NCBI RefSeq assembly: GCF_000820515.1
Contig: NZ_JXDG01000059.1
Location: 1-47,497, forward strand
Reading direction: 5' to 3'
Length of the DNA stretch: 47,497 nt
Source of the DNA: Pseudomonas batumici
Lineage (GTDB): Bacteria; Pseudomonadota; Gammaproteobacteria; Pseudomonadales; Pseudomonadaceae
Under the pieces are notes generated by a model. It was not told the DNA's origin. It worked only from the letters and a program-made list of their open reading frames with translations, and did not search any database. The first letter of the stretch is position 1, and each line of letters opens with the position of its first letter. This document shows positions 8,381-17,006 of this stretch, piece by piece. Made by a program: the position numbers and the translations under genes.

Positions 8381-9256
8381 TTATCCTGCAAATCGGTGAC
8401 AGATTTTCCCGGCGATATCGACCTCGATGGCCAGCACCGCTCCGTCCAGAGGATGATTGAGCGGGCTGGCGGCGCTGGTGATGTACAAGGTGCGCAGATC
8501 CTTGCCACCGAACACGCAACTGCTGGGGCGGCTGACGGGGAGCTCGATCACGCGGTCGACCTCGCCGTCGGGTGCCAACCTGAGCAGGCAACCGCCGTCC
8601 CAGCGGGCGTTCCAGAGATAGCCTTCGGCGTCCATGGCCGAGCCGTCCGGGACGCCACACGGGTGCGGCCCGAACCACTTCCGGGGCGGACCGAGCTGGC
8701 CGTCGATACCGATCGAATACCGATACAGCGTGCCGTCCAGGCTGTCGCCGAAATACACCTGCGTGGCGTCCTCGCTCCAAAGCAAGGTATTGGGAATACC
8801 CAGGCCACTCAGTAGAGGCGTGACTCGCGCATCGGCGTCGATACGGAACAAGCCACCGGAACGCCGCAGGACCGGCAGGTCTTCGCCCTGCTCGCCGATG
8901 TTGTTCTGCATGCTGCCCAGCCAGAGCCTGCCCCTGGCATCGCAACGGGCCTCGTTGGGACGATTGCCCGGTTGCGGATCGGCGACGCAGAGCAAGGTCA
9001 GGCGCGGCGCCGCTTGCGGGGAGCCCAGGTCAAGGCGATACACGCCGCTGCTCAGGGTCACCAGCGCATCGCCGCTTTCGCAGGGAATGAACGCCGATAC
9101 AGGCTCCGGCAGTTGCCAGACCTGCAGATGTTCGCCACTCAGGCGTAATGCCTGCTGGCCGGCAATATCGACCCAATACAGGGCCTGGCCGGGCGCGTCC
9201 CAGAACGGCCCCTCGCCCAGTTGCGCACGGTGCTCGGTCACTGCGGTCCACGCCAT
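8381..9256 (-). CDS. SMP-30/gluconolactonase-family lactonase (probable L-arabinono-/D-galactonolactonase)
   Basis: Metal-dependent sugar lactonase, 291 aa, with a six-bladed beta-propeller fold. The start at 9256 has GGAGG seven bases upstream. Expected metal ligands are visible: Glu15 in AQLGEGPFW, the Asn of GLGIPNTLLWS and the Asp of GVPDGSAMD; RPNEARCDARGRLWLGSM is the usual substrate-site segment. It would hydrolyse the lactone made by the SDR dehydrogenase. It lies between the semialdehyde dehydrogenase and araF in one leftward operon. Specificity for arabinono- versus galactonolactone is not resolvable, and it may handle both. Confidence 0.88.
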   Translation of the reverse strand: MAWTAVTEHRAQLGEGPFWDAPGQALYWVDIAGQQALRLSGEHLQVWQLPEPVSAFIPCESGDALVTLSSGVYRLDLGSPQAAPRLTLLCVADPQPGNRPNEARCDARGRLWLGSMQNNIGEQGEDLPVLRRSGGLFRIDADARVTPLLSGLGIPNTLLWSEDATQVYFGDSLDGTLYRYSIGIDGQLGPPRKWFGPHPCGVPDGSAMDAEGYLWNARWDGGCLLRLAPDGEVDRVIELPVSRPSSCVFGGKDLRTLYITSAASPLNHPLDGAVLAIEVDIAGKICHRFAG

Positions 9257-9307
9257 GAAGCCTCCTGGATAGTTACTGTTTTTAAGGTGCTGACGGGCTT
9301 GCTCGCG

Positions 9308-10888
9308 TTACAGCCGGTCACGCGATGGCAGTCCATCCACCAGACGTTGAATGTGCAACGGGTTGGCATTTTTCAATGCGTCCGGGAGCAGGCTGTCGGG
9401 GTAGTTCTGAAAACACACCGGGCGCAGGAAACGGTCGATGGCCAGGGTCCCCACCGACGTGCCACGGGCATCCGAGGTCGCCGGGAAAGGCCCGCCATGC
9501 ACCATCGAGTCACAGACCTCGACACCGGTCGGATAACCGTTGATCAGGATGCGGCCGACCTTCTGCTCCAGCAGCGGTGTCAGCTCGTTGAACTGCGCGA
9601 AGTCCGCGGTCTCGCCAATGATCGTCGCCGTCAGTTGGCCGTGCAGGCCGTGCAACGCGGCGCTGAGTTGTGCCTGATCGGCTACTTCAACGAACACGGT
9701 GGCCGGACCGAACACTTCCTCCTGCAGCACTTCATCGCCATTGACCAGCAGACTCGCATCAGCCTTGAACAACTGGGGCTGCGCCTGATTACCCGCTTGT
9801 GGATGGCCAGCCAGGTGCTCGATGCCGGGGTGCGCCAGGAGCCTTTGCAAGCCTTTGCCATAACTGCTCAACGTGCCGGTGTTGAGCATGGTCTGGGCGG
9901 GCTGGTCGCCGATCAGTTGTGCGACCTGCCGAGTGAACGCCGTGAACTGCGGCGAACCGATGCCGATCACCAGGCCCGGGTTGGTACAGAACTGACCGCA
10001 GCCCTGCACCACCGAGGCGGCCAGGTCACGGGCGATCGTGTCTGCCCGCGCTTGCAGCGCCTGGGGTAACACGATCACCGGGTTGATGCTCGACATCTCG
10101 GCGAACACCGGGATCGGTTGCGGGCGGGCCGCCGCCATGTCGCACAGCGCCCGACCGCCCTTGAGCGAGCCGGTGAAACCGACCGCCTGGATGGCCGGAT
10201 GCTTGACCAACGCCTCACCGACCCCGGCGCCATAGATCATGTTGAATACGCCGGCGGGCATCCTGCTGGCTTCGGCCGCCCGGATGATCGCATCGGCGAC
10301 CCGTTCGGCGGTCGCCATGTGCCCGCTGTGCGCCTTGAAGACCACGGGACAACCGGCCGCCAGCGCCGCCGCCGTGTCGCCGCCGGCAGTGGAAAACGCC
10401 AGCGGAAAATTGCTCGCGCCAAACACCGCCACCGGCCCCAGACCAATGCGGTACTGACGCAGATCCGGACGCGGCAACGGTTGGCGATCAGGCAGTGCCC
10501 GATCGATGCGCGCCCCGTAGAAATCGCCACGACGCAGCACGTCGGCGAACAGGCGCATCTGGCCACTGGTACGCTTGCGCTCGCCCTGGATACGGGCAGC
10601 GGGCAACGCGGTTTCACGGCAGACCAGGGCGATGAACTCATCGTCCAGCGCATCCAGTTCATCGGCCACCGACTCCAGGAAATGCGCGCGACGCTGTGCA
10701 CTCAGGGCGCGATAGGCCGGGTAGGCCGTCGCGGCAGCATGGGCGGCGGCGTCGACCTCCTGCGCCGTCGCCTGGTGGAACGCATGGGGCAATGCTTCGC
10801 CCGTCTGCGCGTCGAAGCTCTGGAGGGTCACGGTGCCGGTCGCACTGCGCCGGCCGCCGATGTAGTTGTGACCAAGAATCCGAGTCAT
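9308..10888 (-). CDS. 2,5-dioxovalerate (2-oxoglutarate semialdehyde) dehydrogenase
   Basis: Aldehyde dehydrogenase, 526 aa, catalysing the last step of non-phosphorylative pentose oxidation, giving 2-oxoglutarate. Catalytic residues are N160 (FGASNFPLAFS), E264 (VFAEMSSINP) and C301 (QGCGQFCTNPG). The FAEMSSINP/GQFCTNPG pairing and length are characteristic of the KGSADH group rather than of betaine- or succinate-semialdehyde dehydrogenases. AAGGAG precedes the ATG at 10888. It starts 10 bp after the AraD1 gene that makes its substrate. Confidence 0.92.
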   Translation of the reverse strand: MTRILGHNYIGGRRSATGTVTLQSFDAQTGEALPHAFHQATAQEVDAAAHAAATAYPAYRALSAQRRAHFLESVADELDALDDEFIALVCRETALPAARIQGERKRTSGQMRLFADVLRRGDFYGARIDRALPDRQPLPRPDLRQYRIGLGPVAVFGASNFPLAFSTAGGDTAAALAAGCPVVFKAHSGHMATAERVADAIIRAAEASRMPAGVFNMIYGAGVGEALVKHPAIQAVGFTGSLKGGRALCDMAAARPQPIPVFAEMSSINPVIVLPQALQARADTIARDLAASVVQGCGQFCTNPGLVIGIGSPQFTAFTRQVAQLIGDQPAQTMLNTGTLSSYGKGLQRLLAHPGIEHLAGHPQAGNQAQPQLFKADASLLVNGDEVLQEEVFGPATVFVEVADQAQLSAALHGLHGQLTATIIGETADFAQFNELTPLLEQKVGRILINGYPTGVEVCDSMVHGGPFPATSDARGTSVGTLAIDRFLRPVCFQNYPDSLLPDALKNANPLHIQRLVDGLPSRDRL

Positions 10889-10898
10889 GCCTGTCTCC

Positions 10899-11891
10899 TT
10901 AAAGAGTGCCTACCTGACCGGGGGCCAGCTCCGCGTCACCGCTGGCGATACCGTTGATCAAGGGCGCGCCGAACGCCGCCTGGCTGATCTCGAACACATC
11001 GCCCGGCTGCGTCCGGATACCGTCCGCGAAAGACAGGGTCGCGGTGCCGAAGAAGTGAATGTGTACGTCCCCCGGCCGCAGGAACTGACGGTATTTGAAG
11101 TGGTGGTATTCAAGGTTTTCCAGGCTGTGGCACATATTGGCTTCGCCACTGAGGAATTCGTTCTGCCACACGACCTTGCCATCACGCAAAATGCGACTGC
11201 TGCCGGCCAGGTGCCGGGGCAGTTCACCGACCCGCAGTTCAGGACCATAGCTGCAATTGCGTAATTTGGAGTGGGCCAGGTACAGGTAATTCCTGCGTTC
11301 CATCACGTGATCGGAGAACTCGTTGCCCACGGCAAACCCCAGGCGATAAGGCTTGCCGTCGTGGCCGATGACATACAGGCCACCGATTTCCGGCTCTTCG
11401 CCGGCGTCTTCGGCGAATGGCGGCAACACGAATGCCTGACCCGGACGCACGACCGTGCTGCCATCGCCCTTGTAGAACCATTCCGGTTGCACACCGACCT
11501 GACCGGCAGCGGGCTTACCGCCTTCCACACCCCACTTGAAGATCCGCATGGTGTCGGTCATCGCGCTGTCGTCACCGGCCTGCTGATGCATCTTGTCCCG
11601 CGCCGCTGCACTGCCCAGATGGGTCAGACCGGTGCCGCTGACCAGCATATGCGCCGGGTCCGGATGATCCAGCGGCACCAGTATCCTGAGTTCGGCCAGC
11701 AGTTGCGCATAATCGTGACTGCCCCCCAGACCGAGGTGTTGGACCTGCTGCCGCAGATCGACGCCCGCCTCGATGGCGGCCAGCGCCAGCTCGCGCACCG
11801 TGCGCGCGGATTGCACTTCACGGACCCGACCGTCCTCGACCACGCCGACCCGGCGCTCGCCGTTACTCAATTCGAACTGAACTAAACGCAT
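10899..11891 (-). CDS. AraD1-type FAH-superfamily dehydratase (2-dehydro-3-deoxy-L-arabinonate)
   Basis: Fumarylacetoacetate-hydrolase-fold protein, 330 aa, of the AraD1/GguC type. It probably dehydrates 2-dehydro-3-deoxy-L-arabinonate to 2-oxoglutarate semialdehyde, like XylX in D-xylose pathways. The opening MRLVQFELSNGERRVGVVED, the central segment VSGTGLTHLGSAAARDKMHQ, EPEIGGLYVIGHDGKPYRLG and AVGNEFSDHVMERRNYLYLA are characteristic. AGGAGA precedes the ATG at 11891. First gene of the leftward arabinose operon, divergent from the IlvD/Edd dehydratase that makes its substrate. The reaction follows from family and context. Confidence 0.85.
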   Translation of the reverse strand: MRLVQFELSNGERRVGVVEDGRVREVQSARTVRELALAAIEAGVDLRQQVQHLGLGGSHDYAQLLAELRILVPLDHPDPAHMLVSGTGLTHLGSAAARDKMHQQAGDDSAMTDTMRIFKWGVEGGKPAAGQVGVQPEWFYKGDGSTVVRPGQAFVLPPFAEDAGEEPEIGGLYVIGHDGKPYRLGFAVGNEFSDHVMERRNYLYLAHSKLRNCSYGPELRVGELPRHLAGSSRILRDGKVVWQNEFLSGEANMCHSLENLEYHHFKYRQFLRPGDVHIHFFGTATLSFADGIRTQPGDVFEISQAAFGAPLINGIASGDAELAPGQVGTL

Positions 11892-12062
11892 GTACCTTCT
11901 CCTGATCGCGGGCCCAGGAAAGGCTCTGGTTTCAGCGTGATGCGACGAATCGGTCGCAGCTCCTGACCCATGGGATCGCTCTCCAATTGTTGTTTTTATG
12001 GAAGCTCGGGGACGCCTCTCGCGGAAAACCGCCAGGGTCAGACCTCAGTTGCAAACGACTAT

Positions 12063-12075
12063 ATAGTATTACTAT
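12063..12075. promoter_or_regulatory. Palindromic FadR-type GntR operator candidate, site 1
   Basis: ATAGTATTACTAT is a palindrome with one unpaired central base, and its core TAGTATTACTA fits TNGTNNNACNA exactly. It lies about 90 bp before the dehydratase start, in the only promoter space of both divergent arabinose operons. Confidence 0.6.
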
Positions 12076-12138
12076 TTACCCAACAAGACTTCCAAACCTG
12101 AGATTTTGCGCTTATGTTAAGACCAGAAAAGAACAATA

Positions 12139-12149
12139 TAGTCTTACAA
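12139..12149. promoter_or_regulatory. FadR-type GntR operator candidate, site 2
   Basis: TAGTCTTACAA matches TNGTNNNACNA with less perfect symmetry. It is centred 75 bp from site 1 and ends 14 bp before the dehydratase ATG, where a bound repressor would block transcription or initiation. The 75-bp spacing is close to a whole number of helical turns, which would allow looping; that is inference. Confidence 0.5.
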
Positions 12150-12163
12150 TAAGAGATCTAGCC

Positions 12164-13900
12164 ATGTCTGATAAAAAACCCGACCTGCGCTCCGCCCAGT
12201 GGTTTGGTACCGCCGACAAGAACGGCTTCATGTACCGCAGCTGGATGAAGAACCAGGGCATTGCCGACCATCAGTTCCATGGCAAGCCCATCATCGGGAT
12301 CTGCAACACCTGGTCGGAGCTGACCCCGTGCAACGCGCACTTCCGCCAGATTGCCGAGCATGTCAAACGCGGGGTGATCGAGGCCGGCGGCTTTCCCGTG
12401 GAGTTCCCGGTGTTCTCCAACGGCGAGTCGAACCTGCGCCCGACCGCCATGCTCACCCGCAACCTGGCGAGCATGGACGTCGAGGAAGCCATTCGCGGCA
12501 ACCCGATCGACGGTGTGGTGCTGCTGACCGGTTGCGACAAGACCACGCCGGCGCTGCTAATGGGCGCCGCCAGTTGCGACGTCCCCGCCATCGTCGTCAC
12601 CGGCGGGCCGATGCTCAATGGCAAGCACAAGGGCCAGGACATCGGCTCGGGCACCGTGGTGTGGCAACTCAGCGAACAGGTCAAGGCGGGCACCATCAGC
12701 CTCGACGACTTCCTGGCGGCCGAGGGCGGCATGTCTCGCTCGGCGGGGACCTGCAACACCATGGGCACCGCCTCCACGATGGCCTGCATGGCCGAGGCCC
12801 TGGGCACCTCCCTGCCCCACAATGCGGCGATTCCGGCGGTGGATGCGCGCCGTTATGTCCTGGCGCACATGTCCGGGATGCGCGCGGTGGAGATGGTTCG
12901 CGAAGACCTGAAACTGTCGAAGATCCTCACCAAGGAGGCCTTCGAAAATGCCATTCGCGTCAACGCCGCCATCGGTGGCTCAACCAATGCGGTGATTCAC
13001 TTGAAAGCCATCGCCGGGCGTATCGGCGTCGAGCTCGAGCTGGATGACTGGACCCGCATCGGTCGCGGCATGCCGACCATCGTCGACCTGCAACCGTCCG
13101 GGCGCTTCCTGATGGAAGAGTTCTACTATGCCGGCGGCCTGCCGGCCGTGCTGCGCCGCCTCGGCGAAGCCAACCTGATTCCCCACCCCGACGCCTTGAC
13201 CGTCAATGGCAAGTCGATCGGCGAGAACACCCGAGAGGCACCGATCTACGGCCAGGACGAAGTGATCCGCACGCTCTCCAACCCGATCCGCGCGGACGGC
13301 GGCATCTGCGTGCTGCGGGGCAACCTGGCCCCTCTCGGTGCGGTACTCAAGCCTTCCGCCGCCAGCGCCGAACTGATGCAGCATCGCGGCCGTGCGGTGG
13401 TGTTCGAGAACTTCGACATGTACAAGGCGCGGATCAACGACCCGGAACTGGACGTCGATGCCCACTCGATCCTGGTGATGAAAAACTGCGGTCCCAAGGG
13501 TTATCCCGGCATGGCGGAAGTGGGCAACATGGGCTTGCCGGCCAAATTGCTGGCCCAGGGTGTCACCGACATGGTGCGGATTTCCGACGCGCGCATGAGC
13601 GGCACGGCGTACGGCACCGTGGTCTTGCACGTCGCCCCGGAAGCGGCGGCCGGCGGACCGTTGGCCGCCGTGAAGGAAGGTGACTGGATCGAACTCGATT
13701 GTGCCAACGGGCGTCTGCACCTGGACATCCCGGACGCCGAACTGGCGGCGCGCATGGCCGACCTGCAAGCGCCACAGAACCTGATCGTGGGCGGCTATCG
13801 CCAGCTGTACATCGACCACGTGCTACAGGCGGACCAGGGCTGCGACTTCGACTTTCTGGTGGGTTGCCGCGGCGCCGAGGTGCCACGCCATTCACACTGA
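12164..13900 (+). CDS. IlvD/Edd-family L-arabinonate dehydratase
   Basis: Iron-sulfur sugar-acid dehydratase, 578 aa, converting L-arabinonate to 2-dehydro-3-deoxy-L-arabinonate. The start MSDKKPDLRSAQWFG at 12164 is preferred to a longer upstream extension, which would run through the palindromic operators. Likely cluster cysteines are C56 (TPCNAHF), C124 (TGCDK) and C197 (AGTCNTMGTA), with the same spacing as in the characterised Rhizobium enzyme (59/127/200 as I recall it). SDARMSGTAYGT near residue 475 is the conserved C-terminal segment. It is divergent from the operon of the next two pathway enzymes. Confidence 0.92.
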   Translation: MSDKKPDLRSAQWFGTADKNGFMYRSWMKNQGIADHQFHGKPIIGICNTWSELTPCNAHFRQIAEHVKRGVIEAGGFPVEFPVFSNGESNLRPTAMLTRNLASMDVEEAIRGNPIDGVVLLTGCDKTTPALLMGAASCDVPAIVVTGGPMLNGKHKGQDIGSGTVVWQLSEQVKAGTISLDDFLAAEGGMSRSAGTCNTMGTASTMACMAEALGTSLPHNAAIPAVDARRYVLAHMSGMRAVEMVREDLKLSKILTKEAFENAIRVNAAIGGSTNAVIHLKAIAGRIGVELELDDWTRIGRGMPTIVDLQPSGRFLMEEFYYAGGLPAVLRRLGEANLIPHPDALTVNGKSIGENTREAPIYGQDEVIRTLSNPIRADGGICVLRGNLAPLGAVLKPSAASAELMQHRGRAVVFENFDMYKARINDPELDVDAHSILVMKNCGPKGYPGMAEVGNMGLPAKLLAQGVTDMVRISDARMSGTAYGTVVLHVAPEAAAGGPLAAVKEGDWIELDCANGRLHLDIPDAELAARMADLQAPQNLIVGGYRQLYIDHVLQADQGCDFDFLVGCRGAEVPRHSH

Positions 13901-13990
13901 GAGTGAATCGGTTCAGGCGTGCGGGAGCGCCTGATAGAGACGGCAGCGATGTTATGATGCCGCGTATTTCGTCAGAGCAGCGTCCCTGTC

Positions 13991-14713
13991 ATGGATCAGC
14001 AGTCCCCCAAGCCACGCAAGAGCCGGCATGCCCAGATCGTCCAGGAACTGGGCATGCACATTGTCTCCGGACGCCTCAAACCGGAAGAACGATTGCCCCA
14101 GGAGGCAACGCTGTGCGAGACCTATCAGGTCAGCCGGTCGGTGCTGCGCGAAGCCACCCGGGTGCTGAGCGCCAAGGGGCTGGTGTACTCCAAGCCACGG
14201 GTCGGCGCGGTCGTGCGCCCACGTTCGAAATGGCACCTGCTGGATCCCGACGTGCTGTCCTGGCTGATGCAGTCGACGCCTCACAGCGAGTTCTTCAACA
14301 CCTTGTCGGGCGTGCGCCGGATCCTTGAGCCGGAAATCGCCGCCATGGCCGCCACCACGGCCACCGACGCCGACATCGCGGTCATCGAAAAAGCCTACCA
14401 GGCCATGGAAGCGGCACAGACCCACGAGAAGCTCTTGCAGGCGGACCTGGATTTTCACCATGCCATTGCCGACGCGACCCGCAACGACTTGCTCGCCTAC
14501 ATGTGCAATATGCTTTCGCTGCCGCTGCGCGAGTCAATCAGCATCACCAACCAGCGCCCCGACATTCAAAGGCTCAGCCTGCCCCGGCACAAGGCGATAC
14601 TGACCGCCATCAAGAACCGTGACGCCCTCGGTGCCCGGCATGCCTCGCTGGTGCAACTCGACGACACCCGTGTCGCCCTGGATACCGTGATGAATGTCCT
14701 CACCCCGCTGTAA
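13991..14713 (+). CDS. FadR-subfamily GntR transcriptional regulator of the sugar cluster
   Basis: DNA-binding repressor, 240 aa. The N-terminal winged helix includes RLPQEATLCETYQVSRSVLREA (about residues 34-55), followed by KGLVYSKPRVGAVV. The C-terminal FCD effector domain has DLDFHHAIADAT and PRHKAILTAI, supplying the His/Asp metal-ligand pattern. WHLLDPDVLSWL resembles E. coli DgoR, so the ligand could be a sugar acid such as galactonate or arabinonate, or a downstream keto-acid. The gene is 90 bp after the dehydratase. Matching operators at 3346, 12063 and 12139 suggest it controls the arabinose genes. Confidence 0.9.
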   Translation: MDQQSPKPRKSRHAQIVQELGMHIVSGRLKPEERLPQEATLCETYQVSRSVLREATRVLSAKGLVYSKPRVGAVVRPRSKWHLLDPDVLSWLMQSTPHSEFFNTLSGVRRILEPEIAAMAATTATDADIAVIEKAYQAMEAAQTHEKLLQADLDFHHAIADATRNDLLAYMCNMLSLPLRESISITNQRPDIQRLSLPRHKAILTAIKNRDALGARHASLVQLDDTRVALDTVMNVLTPL

Positions 14714-14725
14714 CGCAGGCCCGGC

Positions 14726-15529
14726 TCAGGCCTTGGCGCCCAACTCCGCGGAAAGCCGGGCAGCGACCTGTTTGATCAACGGGATCAGCTCGGCCATTTT
14801 CTCCAGCGGCATATAGGGTACGGTGCTGGCGATGCTGATCCCGGCGACGATTTGCCGACTGGCATCGCGTACCGGCGCCGCGACACAGCGGATCGACGGT
14901 TCATTGTCTTCCAGGTCAAAGGCGTAGCCGCCCGCCATGTACTCCAGCATGCGCTGCTGAAATTGCTCCCAGGATGGCTCCGGGCGCTGCGGCCATGACA
15001 GGTTTTGCCCGCCCGCCGGCAAGCTGATCCGATACAGGCGCTGCCACTCCTCCGGCGAGCAATCGAGTATCAGCGCCTTGCCGATCCCGGTGCGCGCCAG
15101 CGGCATGCGATGCCCGACCCGCGAACGCATCTCCGGACCATTGCGCCCGGGATTCTTGTGCAGGTACAGCACGTCGTCGTCTTCACGAATCGCCAGGTGA
15201 ATGGTGTCGCCGGTCAACGCCGACAACTCGTCCAGATACGGTCCGGCGAGGGTCACCAGCGGCAGCGCTTCGCGCGCCTGGAACCCCAGCTCGATCAGCT
15301 TGGGTCCGAGCAGATAACCGATTTGCGGCACGACCCGCAGATAGCGCTCGTCCACCAGGCAGCTGGCCAGCCGGTGGGTGGTGCTACGGGTGGTGCCAAT
15401 CAGCCGGGCAATTTCCTTGAGGTCGCGGGCACCGCTGGCCACGGCCTGAACCACCCCCAGGCCGCGTAGCAGCGTCTGGGTACCTGTCGGCGCGGCGTCC
15501 TTGGCGTTTTTTGCGACGTCTTCCTGCAT
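14726..15529 (-). CDS. IclR-family transcriptional regulator
   Basis: Regulator of 267 aa with an N-terminal winged helix (RGLGVVQAVASGARDLKEIA, then IGTTRSTTHRLASCLVDERYL) and a C-terminal IclR effector domain (HLAIREDDDVLYLHKNPG, MPLARTGIGKALI, GYAFDLEDNEPSIRCVAAPV). It is the distal gene of the leftward galactonate operon, 62 bp after the MFS transporter, and ends 12 bp from the convergent gntR gene. It probably senses a galactonate-pathway metabolite and controls the operon from upstream of dgoK. The target is inferred. Confidence 0.9.
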   Translation of the reverse strand: MQEDVAKNAKDAAPTGTQTLLRGLGVVQAVASGARDLKEIARLIGTTRSTTHRLASCLVDERYLRVVPQIGYLLGPKLIELGFQAREALPLVTLAGPYLDELSALTGDTIHLAIREDDDVLYLHKNPGRNGPEMRSRVGHRMPLARTGIGKALILDCSPEEWQRLYRISLPAGGQNLSWPQRPEPSWEQFQQRMLEYMAGGYAFDLEDNEPSIRCVAAPVRDASRQIVAGISIASTVPYMPLEKMAELIPLIKQVAARLSAELGAKA

Positions 15530-15591
15530 ATCCGGCCTTCAACAATGAGCGAGGGAACCGGCGGCATTATGGTCGCCCGGTCTTGCGCTTG

Positions 15592-16902
15592 CTAGAGCTC
15601 GATCCGTGCCACTTTGCCCACCAGCAACACATAGGACAGCGCACCGATCAACGCCAGCCCGGCGATGTAGGTGATCGCCGGGGCAAAGGAGTCGCCGCTG
15701 GCGAGAAAGCCGATCACGATCGGCGTGGCGATCGCTGCCAGATTGCCTATGCAGTTGAACACCCCGCCCGTCAGCCCCAACAAGCGTGCCGGCGCCAAGG
15801 TCGAGACCAGCGACCAACTGATCGAGGCCAACCCGTTGCCGAAAAACGCCAGTGCCAGGAAGGCAATCACCCACGACGTCGATTCGACGAAGTTGGCACC
15901 TATGATCGAAGTGGAAATCAGCAACCCGCCAATGATCGGCAACTTGCGGGCAAAGCCGACCGTCGCGCCGCGGCGGATCAGCCAGTCGGAGAAGAACCCC
16001 GAGCAGAGCACGCCAATGAACGCCGCGAGAAACGGCAGTGACGCCAGCAGGCCGGACTTGATGAAGTCCATGCCGCGATACTTCACCAGATAGGTCGGAA
16101 ACCAGGTCAGGAAAAACCACAACGTCGAATTGAGGCAGAACTGTCCGAGGTAGATGCCCCACAACTTGCGCTGGCTCAACACGATGCCCAGGTCCGTCCA
16201 ACTGAAGGGTGCCTTGCGCCGGCTCGTCTCGGCCTGGATATCCACCAGCCCGCCGCCCTCACGGATAAGCTCGACTTCCGCCAGATTGGCCCCCTTGAAA
16301 TCCCGTGGCTCGCGATACACCGCGTACCACACGACCGCCCAGAGAATCCCCACCGCACCGGTGCTGACGAACACCATGTGCCAGCCGTATTGATGTTGCA
16401 GCCAGGCCAATACGGGCGTCAGAAAGGCCAGCCCGACGAACTGCCCGGAGGTGTAGAAACCGATGGCGGTGGCGCGCTCACGCTCGGGAAACCAGGTGGT
16501 CACCACCCGGCTGTTGATCGGATAGGCAGGCGCTTCCAGCGCACCCACGGCCATGCGCAGGACGAACAGCGCGATGAAGCTGGCGGCGAAACCGAGCATC
16601 ACCGTGGCCGCCGACCACAGCAGCAGCGCGACGCTGTAGAGGAGGCGCGGCGGCACCCGGTCCACCAGCCAGCCACCGGGGATCTGCATGGCGGCGTAGG
16701 TCCAGCCGAACGCCGAGAAGATCAGCCCGACATGGATCGGATCGATACCCAGTTCGCTGGTCAGCGCCGGGGCCGCGATCGACAGGTTGCTGCGGTCCAG
16801 GTAGTTGATCACCACGGTGATGAACAGCAGCACCATGATGAAAAAACGCTTGCGGCTCGGCGTCAGCAACGACGCCTGCCCGGTAAAGACTTCCGGTTGC
16901 AT
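15592..16902 (-). CDS. dgoT: MFS sugar-acid (probable D-galactonate) transporter
   Basis: Major-facilitator protein, 436 aa, of the anion:cation symporter group (DgoT/GudP/ExuT type). About 12 hydrophobic helices are visible. Family marks are VVINYLDRSNLSIAAPAL in helix 1, GWTYAAMQIPGGWLVDRV, GALEAPAYPINSRVVTTWFP and SDWLIRRGATVGFARKLPII. It lies between dgoD and the iclR gene, 104 bp after dgoD. Import of D-galactonate by proton symport is the likely role; related transporters take glucarate or tartrate, so the symbol rests on context. Confidence 0.85.
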   Translation of the reverse strand: MQPEVFTGQASLLTPSRKRFFIMVLLFITVVINYLDRSNLSIAAPALTSELGIDPIHVGLIFSAFGWTYAAMQIPGGWLVDRVPPRLLYSVALLLWSAATVMLGFAASFIALFVLRMAVGALEAPAYPINSRVVTTWFPERERATAIGFYTSGQFVGLAFLTPVLAWLQHQYGWHMVFVSTGAVGILWAVVWYAVYREPRDFKGANLAEVELIREGGGLVDIQAETSRRKAPFSWTDLGIVLSQRKLWGIYLGQFCLNSTLWFFLTWFPTYLVKYRGMDFIKSGLLASLPFLAAFIGVLCSGFFSDWLIRRGATVGFARKLPIIGGLLISTSIIGANFVESTSWVIAFLALAFFGNGLASISWSLVSTLAPARLLGLTGGVFNCIGNLAAIATPIVIGFLASGDSFAPAITYIAGLALIGALSYVLLVGKVARIEL

Positions 16903-17006
16903 GGGGAGTGCCTCTTCTTATGATTATTGAGGGCGTTGCTCCGCAAAAATGCGGCTGGCCGAGCACGGCCTTTCCCACCGTTGACGGGTGTTGAATCAGC
17001 CGGGGA

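Noticed and set aside
11987..12163. N-terminal extension of the IlvD/Edd dehydratase
   Set aside because: It would run through the palindromic operators; the ATG at 12164 gives the normal family N-terminus and length.
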